This document shows positions 1-7,742 of a stretch of DNA of 64,000 nt, piece by piece. Made by a program: the position numbers and the translations under genes. The notes under the pieces are model-generated. The model worked only from the letters and a program-made list of their open reading frames with translations, had not been told where the DNA came from and ran no database searches. The DNA comes from Scatosoma sp045632265 (GTDB taxonomy: Bacteria; Bacillota; Clostridia; Christensenellales; Borkfalkiaceae). The stretch spans positions 83,665 through 147,664 of the forward strand of contig JAZQWG010000001.1 in assembly GCA_045632265.1 (NCBI GenBank), written 5' to 3'. How positions within the stretch are numbered: the stretch's first letter is position 1; every line of letters begins with the position of its first letter.

Positions 1-563
1 TCGTAAGGGTTCATCGGTTCAAGTTGAATCTTCTTTTGCAAACGGATAGCCTTTTGCGCCAAGTTGTCAGCAAGCTTGGTGAGCGTTGCTTCTCTGTTTT
101 CACGATAGTTTTCGCAATCAACGACAACTCTCTTATAATCGTCTCTGCCCGTGTTTGCAACAGCGCCTGCAAGCGTTTGGATAGCGTCAAGCGTTGCGCC
201 GTGCTTACCGATAACAGCCGTCGTGTTTGCCGCCGTCACGTTAATTTCCACTTTGTCGTCTTCGCTAACAAGTTCGGTGCAAGCGGTGATTTTCAAAAGG
301 CTGAAAAGTCCTTCCAAAAATTCTACCGTTCTTTCGCCGTCCGTCTTGCCGTCCTTTTTTACGGGAACAGCTTTGATTTCTTCCTTAACTTCTTCCGTTT
401 CTTTTGCGGCAATCTCTACGCGCGCCTTTACTGCGCCGAAAAGTTTTTTCTTGCCTTCTTCCAAAACACGGATATCCGCCGTGTCCTTGGTAAGGGATAA
501 TTCCTTTAACCCCTTTTCAACGGCTTCGTCCACCGTTTTACCAGTAAATTCAAAATATTGCAT
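1..563 (-). CDS. jag: RNA-binding protein Jag/KhpB (partial, 3' end off the window)
   Basis: Only the first 187 residues are present. They show the Jag-N domain (residues 1-50, starting MQYFEFTGKTVDEAV), a charged linker (51-80) and a KH domain with the GKHG loop at residues 119-122. The R3H domain begins at the window edge. The start is fixed by GGGAGA just upstream of ATG. Jag/KhpB binds RNA together with KhpA and is linked to cell elongation in Gram-positives. It is the last visible gene of the rpmH-rnpA-yidD-yidC-jag cluster, as in most Firmicutes. Confidence 0.9.
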   Translation of the reverse strand, partial: MQYFEFTGKTVDEAVEKGLKELSLTKDTADIRVLEEGKKKLFGAVKARVEIAAKETEEVKEEIKAVPVKKDGKTDGERTVEFLEGLFSLLKITACTELVSEDDKVEINVTAANTTAVIGKHGATLDAIQTLAGAVANTGRDDYKRVVVDCENYRENREATLTKLADNLAQKAIRLQKKIQLEPMNPY

Positions 564-612
564 TTATCTCTCCCTTTCCCCGTCCCCGTGGACGGTAGAA
601 ATATTATTAGTC

Positions 613-2070
613 TTATTTACGTTTATTGTTTTTGCCGACGTTGTTTTGACGGTTTTTGGGCAAACGCATGTTATATTTTTCTTGCAATGCTCTTTGTTCT
701 TGCTTGTGTGCGCTTGCGTCCACGCATTTGTTAATGATAATCGTCGAAAGAAGCGAGAATACGTTGCTCGTAATCATGTAGATAGAGAACGCGGACGAGT
801 ACATAAACGCGAAGATTGCAAACATAAGCGTCATAATAATCATCGTCATCTTTTGCGTCGAAGCCGCTTGACCGTCTACGGACGAATATTTTTGTTGTTC
901 CTTTTGCGAATGCATCATGATGAATTGTTGCAACAAAATCGTGCCGATGGAAAGGATAATAAGCACGTAATAACCGTTGGCTTGTTTCTTTTGTTCGCCA
1001 AGGTTTGCCGTGACCTTATTATAAACGTCCTTTTCGTAAACGTCCGTCAATTCCACGTCGTTTTGACGAAGCGAACCTTCCGTGCTGATAGAAACTTCCT
1101 TATCGCCTACAAGGAATTTACCGTTCGAGCTGCAAGACGAGCCGCAAGAAGCCGCCGCAATTTCTTTTAAGAAATCTTCATGGGAAAGAACGGGGTGCTT
1201 ATAGCTTGCGTCCGTTGCCCATACGTTTTTAATCCAAAGGAATTTCGTGCCTTTGGAAACGACGTCATTGTATTCCTTTTCCGCAGCAACCGCGCCCTTT
1301 GCGTTGAAGAAATTGACAAGTTGCGTGTCAACGTCAGCCGCTTCAAAGTTTACGCTTGCTTTAATTTCGTCGTGTTGCGCTGCTTTCGCAACGTCAATGC
1401 GGAATTGATAAGCGTTGGTTGCAATTTTCGCAACTTCCGCTTTTAAGGTTGCTTGGTCAGCCGTAGCAAGCGTAGCTGCGCTTTCTGCGGTGATAGGCGC
1501 GCGAAGATAAATTACTTTATCCTCTTCCTTTGCAACGATATAGTTTTGTTCGCCTTCCAAATCCAAATAATAGGAATTGTCTTCAGCGTTCGTATCAATG
1601 ACGTATGCGTTTACGCCCGTTTTGTATGCGTTTACAAGCGTGTTGTAATTGTCAACGGACGAGAATTTTGCATAAGCGTTAAATGCGCCGATTGCGACGA
1701 AGAAAATAACGAGCGACAAAATCATGGGCAAGCAAGAAGAAAGCAAGTTCAAGCCTTGTTGCTTTTGCATTTCCATAACTTTTTGTTGGTACATTCTCTT
1801 ATCGTTGGCGTATTGCTTTTGCAATTTTTCCATCTTTTCTTTATTTTCCGCCATCTTGATGTTTTGTTTACGCATCGAGATACGTTGGAAAATATCGAAA
1901 GGCAATACGATAACTTTCAAAATAAGGGAAAACAGGATAATACCGATACCAACCCCTACCCCGGACGAGATAATGATTTTAACCAGCTTGCCTATCCAGT
2001 TAAGCGAAATGTCGTACGTGTTTCCGATTAAGGAAAAGGACACGTCCGATAATAAATTCATAAGTTCCAT
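613..2070 (-). CDS. yidC: membrane protein insertase YidC/Oxa1 family
   Basis: 485 residues; inserts proteins into the cytoplasmic membrane, alone or with Sec. Hydrophobic segments lie near 31-57, 109-133, 366-386, 408-432 and 435-450, the usual five-helix core of a Gram-positive YidC. The groove residue of the first core helix is Lys52, where most homologues have Arg (...LILKVIVLPF). Between the second and third helices is an unusually large outside loop of about 230 residues, with a C-G-S-S-C motif at 309-313. The basic C-terminus (PKNRQNNVGKNNKRK) fits ribosome contact. AAAAGG precedes the start. The gene follows yidD and rnpA, as is normal for the family. Confidence 0.95.
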   Translation of the reverse strand: MELMNLLSDVSFSLIGNTYDISLNWIGKLVKIIISSGVGVGIGIILFSLILKVIVLPFDIFQRISMRKQNIKMAENKEKMEKLQKQYANDKRMYQQKVMEMQKQQGLNLLSSCLPMILSLVIFFVAIGAFNAYAKFSSVDNYNTLVNAYKTGVNAYVIDTNAEDNSYYLDLEGEQNYIVAKEEDKVIYLRAPITAESAATLATADQATLKAEVAKIATNAYQFRIDVAKAAQHDEIKASVNFEAADVDTQLVNFFNAKGAVAAEKEYNDVVSKGTKFLWIKNVWATDASYKHPVLSHEDFLKEIAAASCGSSCSSNGKFLVGDKEVSISTEGSLRQNDVELTDVYEKDVYNKVTANLGEQKKQANGYYVLIILSIGTILLQQFIMMHSQKEQQKYSSVDGQAASTQKMTMIIMTLMFAIFAFMYSSAFSIYMITSNVFSLLSTIIINKCVDASAHKQEQRALQEKYNMRLPKNRQNNVGKNNKRK

Positions 2071-2093
2071 TTATTTTACCTTTTGCGAAAAGC

Positions 2094-2396
2094 TTATAAA
2101 AGCCAACGCTTTTTGAAATATTTTTCAGGTGCGGGATCGTACCCCCCTTTGCTAAACGGATTGCAGCGCATAATACGCCACGTACCAAGCAAAATTCCGA
2201 TAAGCACACCCTTGTTGTTGATACACTCTAACGTGTATTGTGAGCAGCTTGGATAATATCTACACTCACCTTTGGAAAGATGTTTTTGGTAGAATAAAAT
2301 CATCCGCATACAAAGCATTTTCAAATAGGGTTTGAAAATCGTTCTACGCAGATATTTCCTATTCGCCCGTAAAAACAAGCGAAAAGAAACGCCCAT
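2094..2396 (-). CDS. yidD: membrane protein insertion efficiency factor YidD
   Basis: 100 residues. The family core is clear: FYQKHLSKGECRYYPSCSQY, then ...GTWRIMRCNPFSKGGYDP, with the conserved cysteines. YidD helps YidC insert proteins at the membrane. The start overlaps the rnpA stop in a TAATG junction, which implies translational coupling. The product has about 28 extra N-terminal residues relative to the usual 70-85; the internal methionines at residues 27-32 are alternative starts, but the coupling favours the first ATG. Confidence 0.92.
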   Translation of the reverse strand: MGVSFRLFLRANRKYLRRTIFKPYLKMLCMRMILFYQKHLSKGECRYYPSCSQYTLECINNKGVLIGILLGTWRIMRCNPFSKGGYDPAPEKYFKKRWLL

Positions 2397-2713
2397 TACA
2401 GCTTCTCCTTTTTAATCATGCCGCTTAAGTGTTTTTCAAAGGTATGGTAAGAATATTCTTCGCAAACTTTGGGCACGAGCACGATAGAATAACATCCTTT
2501 TATATCCGCTTCCACCGTCCTAAACGCTTCTCTAATCAAGCGCTTGATATGGTTTCTTTGCACGCTTTTCCCATGTCTTTTTCCTACGGAAACACCGACA
2601 AAAGGCGTATCCGAAGGACGATAAACAAGGGTGAGCGTGGGCGAAAAAGCGCGTTTTCCGTTCTTGAAAAGCCTATCAAAATCCGATTGTTTTTTCAGCC
2701 GCATATAACGCAT
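2396..2713 (-). CDS. rnpA: ribonuclease P protein component
   Basis: 105 residues; protein subunit of RNase P, which trims tRNA 5' ends. The basic N-terminus (MRYMRLKKQSDFDRLFKNGKR) and the RNR-type signature at residues ~54-67 (QRNHIKRLIREAFR) are diagnostic. It lies between rpmH and yidD in the classical cluster; rpmH ends 177 nt upstream. ATG at 2713 and ATG at 2704 are both possible starts, and neither has a strong Shine-Dalgarno site. Confidence 0.95.
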   Translation of the reverse strand: MRYMRLKKQSDFDRLFKNGKRAFSPTLTLVYRPSDTPFVGVSVGKRHGKSVQRNHIKRLIREAFRTVEADIKGCYSIVLVPKVCEEYSYHTFEKHLSGMIKKEKL

Positions 2714-2890
2714 ATTTCGCCATCCGAATAAGTTTTTACCCGTTTTTCATTTGCTTTCAAAAAATGGCAAATCCTCTCCTTAATGAAAAGGAAAGGAATT
2801 GCTGACTTTTTTACCTTTTATCCGTTGTAAAACACCCTTCTAATCTCTATTTTTGGATAGAGTTAGAACTTTTTAGCGGGTTTTTCCGCA

Positions 2891-3025
2891 TTAGTGGGTA
2901 AGACGCTTTCTACCCTTATCGCGGCGACGTTTCAACACTCTTCTGCCTGCCGACGTTGCCATTCTTTTACGGAAACCGTGTACTTTGCTTCTTTGTCTTT
3001 TCTTGGGTTGGTAAGTTCTCTTCAT
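2891..3025 (-). CDS. rpmH: 50S ribosomal protein L34
   Basis: A 44-codon gene. It encodes MKRTYQPKKRQRSKVHGFRK and ends in RKRLTH, the normal L34 sequence and length with a very basic composition. AGGAGA precedes the ATG with good spacing. It starts the ribosomal/RNase P/insertase cluster and lies 160 nt downstream of dnaN, on the same strand. Confidence 0.97.
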   Translation of the reverse strand: MKRTYQPKKRQRSKVHGFRKRMATSAGRRVLKRRRDKGRKRLTH

Positions 3026-3185
3026 AATAGTTCTCCTACTTCGCTTTTAGCGATAATTTTCTTATTTTTTTAGTGGCTCTTTTTTCAAAAGCTTTCCTAT
3101 TATACCGCAATACAAATATTCCCGTCAAGCAATTTTGCCCGACTTTTCTACCTTTCCTTGCGCTATTTAACTAAATTTTCTCTTT

Positions 3186-4292
3186 TTAGCCTTGATTTCC
3201 CGTGCGCATAGGCATGATAAGATATTGGAAACGTTTGTCTTCCGCATTTTCAATCGTGAACGGGGAATTAGGCATATTGAACGAAAGCACGATTTTTTCT
3301 TCCGTCAACGCTTTTACAGCGTCCAAAAGATATTTGCCGTTCATCGCAATTTTAAGTTCCTTGCCGTCAAGTTCGGTGTTCACCGTTTCTTCAATTTTAC
3401 CCATGTCGGAATTTGCATTGATAACGATTTTTCCACTCTTGATATCGAAGATAACAAGGTTGTTTTTATCACCACGGGTAAGCACGCCCGCACGTTCGAT
3501 ACTGTGCATCAATTCGCTCTTGTGTACGATTGCTTCGCTTGCGAAATTGATAGGGAAGATGTTTTCCTTTCTAACAAATTCGCCCGCGTACAAACGGGAA
3601 GTGATAACCGTGTTGTTTACTTCAACGGAAAGTTTGTTTTTGTCTGCATAAATTTTCAATGCTTCGTCCCCTTCAAGCATACGGGAAATTTCCGTAAGCG
3701 TTCTTGCGGGACATACGATTTTCATATTGCCGCCGTCCGTCGTTTCCGCCCAGCCGCTTGCCATACGAAGCCCGTCCAAAGCGGTTGCAAAAAGTTTGCC
3801 ATCCTTTGCTTCCAACAAGCAACCTTTCAAAATAGGTCTGCTTTCGTCGGTAGCGCAGCAGAAGGTCACTTTCGCAATGAGTTCTTTCAAATCGCATTGC
3901 TTAATTTCAAAATATTTATCTTCGGCAATCTTGTCACCTGCGAGCATAGGGAAATCGTCCGCGGGCAACGTTTGAATGTTCGTTTCGCTATCACCATAGC
4001 GTACTTCAATACCCTTGTCGTTGGAAACGATCACCACTTCGTTGTAGGAAATTTTGCCCATGAAGTCAGCAAAGAATCTACCGTTTACGCAAACTTCGCC
4101 CTCTTCAATAATTTCCGCTTTAATCTTCTTTTCAATGGAAATTTCGCCGTCGTAAGCGGTCAAAATCAACGAGTCGTTTTGCGCCTTGATTTTGATGCAT
4201 TCTAAAACGGGCGTCATCGTTCTAATTGCGCACGCTTTGCTTACGATAAATGCCGCTTCCGATAAAACCATCCCTTCACATACGAATTTCAT
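3186..4292 (-). CDS. dnaN: DNA polymerase III beta subunit (sliding clamp)
   Basis: 368 residues, the usual clamp length. It opens MKFVCEGMVLSEAAFIVSKA, contains the clamp signature SRPILKGCLLEAKDGKL mid-protein, and ends LIMPMRTGNQG, matching the family's conserved C-terminal PMR. The ring-shaped dimer tethers DNA polymerase III to DNA. In most Firmicutes dnaN follows dnaA directly and points away from rpmH. Here it is co-directional with rpmH and no dnaA is adjacent. A TTGCAA-17-TAAAAT promoter sits about 60 nt upstream. Confidence 0.97.
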   Translation of the reverse strand: MKFVCEGMVLSEAAFIVSKACAIRTMTPVLECIKIKAQNDSLILTAYDGEISIEKKIKAEIIEEGEVCVNGRFFADFMGKISYNEVVIVSNDKGIEVRYGDSETNIQTLPADDFPMLAGDKIAEDKYFEIKQCDLKELIAKVTFCCATDESRPILKGCLLEAKDGKLFATALDGLRMASGWAETTDGGNMKIVCPARTLTEISRMLEGDEALKIYADKNKLSVEVNNTVITSRLYAGEFVRKENIFPINFASEAIVHKSELMHSIERAGVLTRGDKNNLVIFDIKSGKIVINANSDMGKIEETVNTELDGKELKIAMNGKYLLDAVKALTEEKIVLSFNMPNSPFTIENAEDKRFQYLIMPMRTGNQG

Positions 4293-4350
4293 AACTTAAA
4301 AACCTATCCTTATATCAAATTAAAACACGTTTCATTTTTGCGTTCAATTT

Positions 4351-4379
4351 ATTTTACCATATAAGCCGTTTTTTTGCAA
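4351..4379 (-). promoter_or_regulatory. dnaN promoter
   Basis: On the minus strand, -35 TTGCAA (4374-4379) and -10 TAAAAT (4351-4356) are separated by 17 nt. The predicted leader is about 50 nt and contains AAGGAT before the dnaN ATG. Confidence 0.55.
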
Positions 4380-4436
4380 GCAAATTGCCTGCTTTTCCAC
4401 TTATATTTTCCCTTATTTTTGCATTTCTTTTTTTAT

Positions 4437-4946
4437 TTATAAAAAAACTTTCTCTTTCAACGGGTATTTATTAGAAAAATAGTTCACCGTGTACGCCGTG
4501 CCGCCAGTAGCCTTTTTGCAATAACATACAAGCACGTCCGCTTTCTCTGCCATAAAGCGATTTCGAGCAAGGAAACAACCCTTCGTACACTCCTTTCCCA
4601 AAACGAAAATTTCATCCGCTTTTCTTATAATTTCGCAGTAGCGTTTTCTATCTTCAGCGGTATAATATTTTTCTTGATTTTCGCACGGAATACAGCAAAT
4701 CAGCTTTACTTTCTCGTCCTTTTTTTTCAGTTCAAGCACCATTTCGCCGGCAATCAAATCAAACCCTTGCGCCATGCCGCAATAAAACGTTTCAACCCCC
4801 CTTTCAATCAGCTTTTTTATCTCTCGTTTCAGCTTGATTGCGGAAAAATCACGTTCTAATTTCCTATGCCCTGTAAAGGCGCAATTTTTCGGCGCTGTCA
4901 CCAGCGCCTCCATTTTCAGTTGTTCGTTTTCTATGTTTTTCATCAT
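4437..4946 (-). CDS. SLOG-family (YpsA/DUF1273-like) protein
   Basis: 169 residues with a Rossmann-like SLOG fold: NCAFTGHRKLERDF near the start (the family TGHR motif), FYCGMAQGFDLIAGEMV in the middle (GMAxGxD), and a C-terminal segment ATGGTAYTVNYFSNKYP. SLOG proteins bind nucleotides or nucleotide-derived ligands; YpsA-type members affect cell division in Bacillus and others act in defence. The ligand cannot be told here. The gene starts 6 nt after a TATAAT box, so its mRNA is probably leaderless. It lies between dnaN and oriC. A deleted relative of the same superfamily sits at 19.4 kb. Confidence 0.8.
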   Translation of the reverse strand: MMKNIENEQLKMEALVTAPKNCAFTGHRKLERDFSAIKLKREIKKLIERGVETFYCGMAQGFDLIAGEMVLELKKKDEKVKLICCIPCENQEKYYTAEDRKRYCEIIRKADEIFVLGKECTKGCFLARNRFMAEKADVLVCYCKKATGGTAYTVNYFSNKYPLKEKVFL

Positions 4947-4952
4947 ACCATC

Positions 4953-4980
4953 ATTATATCATATTTCAGCGTTTTGTCAA
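4953..4980 (-). promoter_or_regulatory. sigma-A promoter giving a probable leaderless mRNA
   Basis: Minus strand: TTGACA (4975-4980), 16-nt spacer, TATAAT (4953-4958). The ATG of the SLOG gene begins 6 nt after the -10 box, so the predicted transcript start coincides with the start codon. Confidence 0.65.
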
Positions 4981-5049
4981 TGCCGCGTTCCCTATTTTTT
5001 CGTTTTTTATTAGCTTTTCCCCGTGCATATTTTTTGTTTTGTTTCCATT

Positions 5050-5340
5050 GATTTATTTTATATTATAAATATTTTTAGTAGTATTATTAGTAGTAGGGTG
5101 TGGTGGAATTGTGGACAAGTACCCAAATCTCTTGGATTTTCCTACGATGTAGCCGATTTTTGCGGTGGATAAGCGTGTGGATAAGCCCCCGAAAAAGGGT
5201 GGATAAGTTGTGGAAGGTTTTGTGCATAAGTGGAAGAACGTGGAAAACACCATTTTTAGCAAAAGTATATTTATGCAAAATAGGTTTATAAAAATAAGAA
5301 AGAGTGTAGTTATCCACCAAAGTTATCCACATGTGGAAAA
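5050..5340. other. oriC: chromosomal replication origin (oriC)
   Basis: A gene-free stretch dense in DnaA boxes (consensus TTATNCACA). Exact matches: 5176-5184, 5221-5229, 5323-5331. One-mismatch boxes: 5110-5118, 5164-5172, 5198-5206, 5310-5318, 5332-5340. At the left end are an AT-only tract (5051-5075), a TAG/TAT triplet array (5076-5096) and a GC-rich spacer before the first box, the order of the Bacillus basal unwinding system. Flanking genes (dnaN, the rpmH cluster, rsmG) are typical origin neighbours, and transcription diverges from it. Confidence 0.9.
5076..5096 (-). other. DnaA-trio array of the origin unwinding element
   Basis: Seven triplets in a row: TAG twice, TAT twice, TAG three times (plus strand). 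Read on the minus strand the order is DnaA box TTGTCCACA (5110-5118), a C-rich spacer, the CTA/ATA trios, then an AT-rich tract (5051-5075). In Bacillus subtilis, DnaA loads from the boxes onto single-stranded trios to melt the duplex. The match in order and polarity is very close. Confidence 0.8.
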
Positions 5341-5389
5341 AGCTGTCCACTTATCAAGATTTTTCACGAAAAAAGTTATGAAAAAAGGA

Positions 5390-5418
5390 TTGATATTTTT
5401 TTGAAAATTTGGTATAAT
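5390..5418 (+). promoter_or_regulatory. rsmG promoter
   Basis: TTGATA (5390-5395), 17-nt spacer, TATAAT (5413-5418). The rsmG ATG is 9 nt after the -10 box, which leaves a 5' leader of only about 2-4 nt and no room for a Shine-Dalgarno site. Confidence 0.75.
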
Positions 5419-5427
5419 AGCAATACC

Positions 5428-6123
5428 ATGAAAACGGAAGAAATGATTGAACACTACGAAAACTTAATAAAAGGCGAAAATAGCGAGAAATTTGCCTATT
5501 TTAGGGCGTTATTGCTCGAATATAACGAAAAATACAACCTTACGACCATTTTGGAAGAGCAAGATATGTTTTATAAGCACTTCCTTGACAGCGTTTTAGG
5601 GGAAAGATTTTTCCAAAAAAACGGCAAAGTTATCGAAATCGGCTCGGGTGCGGGCTTCCCGTCAATCCCCCTTAAAATTATTCGCCCCGATTTATCCTTC
5701 TCACTTATGGAAAGCGTGGGCAAAAAATGCGAATTTTTGTCCGTCGTTGTGGATAAGTTGGGTTTACAAAACGTGAATATTTATAATATCCGTGCGGAAG
5801 ATGCCGCAAAGGATAGCAAACATCGAGAAAAATACGATTTTGCAACGGCGCGCGCGGTGGCGAGAATGAATACGTTGAGCGAATATTGCTTGCCTTTTGT
5901 AAAGGTTGGCGGCTCGTTTATCGCCTATAAAAGCGGTGACACGGAAGAAATTTACGAAGCGGAAAGCGCGTATAAAGTGCTGGGCGGAAAGCTTGCGCTT
6001 TGCGAAAAATATTCCCTTCCAAACGGATACGGTGATCGCACGCTTGCCATCGTAGAGAAGAAAAAACCCACGCCACCCAAATACCCTCGCGGACAAGGTA
6101 AAGAGAGAAAACAACCCCTTTAA
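5428..6123 (+). CDS. rsmG: 16S rRNA (guanine-N7) methyltransferase RsmG/GidB
   Basis: 231 residues; methylates G527 (E. coli numbering) of 16S rRNA using S-adenosylmethionine. The SAM-binding motif VIEIGSGAGFPSIPLKII and the following acidic strand end (FSLMES) are clear, as is FATARAVARM. A TTG at 5401 would extend the frame by nine codons, but it overlaps the -10 box, so the ATG at 5428 is preferred. The gene starts beside oriC, a common place for gidB/rsmG. The C-terminus is a Pro/Lys-rich tail (KKKPTPPKYPRGQGKERKQ). Confidence 0.95.
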   Translation: MKTEEMIEHYENLIKGENSEKFAYFRALLLEYNEKYNLTTILEEQDMFYKHFLDSVLGERFFQKNGKVIEIGSGAGFPSIPLKIIRPDLSFSLMESVGKKCEFLSVVVDKLGLQNVNIYNIRAEDAAKDSKHREKYDFATARAVARMNTLSEYCLPFVKVGGSFIAYKSGDTEEIYEAESAYKVLGGKLALCEKYSLPNGYGDRTLAIVEKKKPTPPKYPRGQGKERKQPL

Positions 6124-6203
6124 CAGCGTGTTTTTGGGTTTTATGAGTTGCACGCTCACGCGTGTATAAATTATTAGGAATAAATAAACAAAGGATAAAT
6201 AGT

Positions 6204-6878
6204 ATGATAAAAAATAGAACAGCGCAATTGATTTATCAAACGATTTACTGTACGCTTGGGCTTGTTGGTTGTATTGCAAGCCTTGGTATTTTCGACAATA
6301 TTAAAAATATTCGTTGGGATTTCTACGTACATTTCACAAACATTAGCAATTTTTTTTGCATAGGCGTTATGGTTGCTGCTCTTATACAAACGGTACGCAA
6401 AAAGGAAGATTCTTACGTTTCTTCCACGCCCATGTTAAAGTTTATCGGAATGCTTGGGATTTTGTTGACCTTCCTTGTCTTTAATATTATGCTTGCAGGC
6501 GCAGAAGGACGTGATCCCCAACTGAACTGGCGAATCGGAAGTTTGACTTTCCACGTAGTTCTTCCCGTGTTGTACATAGCCGATTGGTTCTTGTTCTACG
6601 AACGCAAACAAAGCAAATGGTGGTATCCCATTGCCTCTATCGGTTTCCCCCTTGCTTACGTATTCTTCCTTCTTATCCAAGCGATTATTTTAGGTTTTAA
6701 TTCTTCCATTTTAATTCCCACCACAACGACACCGCTTATCTATCCTTACTTTTTTGTAAACCTTGATACGCAAGGCGTGGGCGGTGTGCTTATGTGGATT
6801 GCGATTCTCGCCGTTGCTTTCGTGGCGGTTGGGTATTTGTTCTACGGCTTGGATAGACTTATCAAGAAAAGAAAATAA
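6204..6878 (+). CDS. Pr6Pr-family six-helix membrane protein
   Basis: 224 residues with about six hydrophobic helices. The family signatures are seen: HFTNISNFFCIGVMV early, then LTFHVVLPVLYIADWFLFYER and a late YPYFFVNLD segment. The function of the family is unknown; the pattern of conserved His and Asn in membrane segments suggests a transporter or enzyme. AAGGAT lies 7 nt before the ATG at 6204; the frame is open upstream without a better start. A strong shared terminator follows. Confidence 0.7.
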   Translation: MIKNRTAQLIYQTIYCTLGLVGCIASLGIFDNIKNIRWDFYVHFTNISNFFCIGVMVAALIQTVRKKEDSYVSSTPMLKFIGMLGILLTFLVFNIMLAGAEGRDPQLNWRIGSLTFHVVLPVLYIADWFLFYERKQSKWWYPIASIGFPLAYVFFLLIQAIILGFNSSILIPTTTTPLIYPYFFVNLDTQGVGGVLMWIAILAVAFVAVGYLFYGLDRLIKKRK

Positions 6879-6930
6879 TTCGTGAAAACAGCTTGTTTTC
6901 TACGCAATCATCAAGTTTTATAAGAAACAA

Positions 6931-6958
6931 AAAGAACGGTGAAAACCGTTCTTTTTTT
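6931..6958. terminator. bidirectional intrinsic terminator
   Basis: A 10-bp stem AAAGAACGGT / ACCGTTCTTT around a GAAA loop, with runs of T on one side and A on the other. It separates the convergent Pr6Pr gene and the BY-kinase gene. Confidence 0.85.
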
Positions 6959-6965
6959 ACGTTGT

Positions 6966-7742
6966 TTAGTTGTTGTCCTTGGACGAATAATCGTATTTGT
7001 AGGAATAATATTTATATCTATCCGAATAGTACGATTTCTTTTCATTTACCAAGTAGTCGTTTACAACTACGCCCAAAAGCTTTGCTTTTGCGAAGGTAAG
7101 TTTCTCAATCGTTCGAGCGATGTCGTTTACGTAGCTCGTTTCGTGGCGGGTGACGATAACCGTGCCGTCCGCTTGCGTAGCGATTGCGATTGCGTCCGAT
7201 ACGACGAGAAGGGGGGGCGTGTCGATGATAACGTAGTCGTATTGCTTTTTAAGTTCTTCAATGAACTTCGTCATTTCTTCACTTTCCAAAAGTTCGTAAG
7301 GACGGGGCGCGTGCGTACCGCACGTGATATACGAAAGGTTTTTATTTTCCTTGTAAACGTGCGTCACTTCTTCAAGGCTCGCTTGACCGGACAAGCAATC
7401 GGCAAGACCGGGCACCGATTTTCTATGGAAGAAACGAGCTACTCTGCCCTTTCTAATATCGGCGTCAACAAGCGCCACTTTTGCATCGGAAAGCGCAAAC
7501 ATCATTGCAAGGTTCACCGCCACCGTCGTTTTGCCGTCTTCAGGGCAAGCGGACGTCATGACGATCACCGTGCCTTCGCCCGATTGTTTTTTAGGGATAG
7601 ATACGGTTAAGGAAGATTTGAAGTTTCTAAATGCTTCCATGACGTTGAAGGACATCTTGTCGGAAAGCAAATATTCTACACGATGAGAACTGTTTCTTGC
7701 TTTATTGCGCGCTTTTTCTTTGCGTTTACTAAAAAGTTTCAT
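6966..7742 (-). CDS. CpsD/CapB-type bacterial tyrosine kinase (BY-kinase)
   Basis: 258 residues. It has the BY-kinase ATP site: Walker A SACPEDGKTT (64-73), Walker A' ALVDADIRKG (90-99) and Walker B VIIDTPP (171-177). A C-terminal tyrosine cluster (238-252, KSYYSDRYKYYSYKYDY) is the autophosphorylation tail. Such kinases cycle with a Wzz-type membrane partner to control capsule or exopolysaccharide export. The start overlaps the stop of the Wzz gene (TAATG), so the two are co-translated. No glycosyltransferases lie beside the pair. Confidence 0.92.
   Translation of the reverse strand: MKLFSKRKEKARNKARNSSHRVEYLLSDKMSFNVMEAFRNFKSSLTVSIPKKQSGEGTVIVMTSACPEDGKTTVAVNLAMMFALSDAKVALVDADIRKGRVARFFHRKSVPGLADCLSGQASLEEVTHVYKENKNLSYITCGTHAPRPYELLESEEMTKFIEELKKQYDYVIIDTPPLLVVSDAIAIATQADGTVIVTRHETSYVNDIARTIEKLTFAKAKLLGVVVNDYLVNEKKSYYSDRYKYYSYKYDYSSKDNN

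Noticed and set aside
5053..5350. Small open frames inside oriC (60-87 codons)
   Set aside because: They consist of translated DnaA boxes (repeated LSTxx peptides) and lack ribosome-binding sites.
5401..5427. TTG start for rsmG nine codons upstream
   Set aside because: It would place the TATAAT box inside the coding sequence; the encoded residues (MKIWYNSNT) do not resemble RsmG starts.
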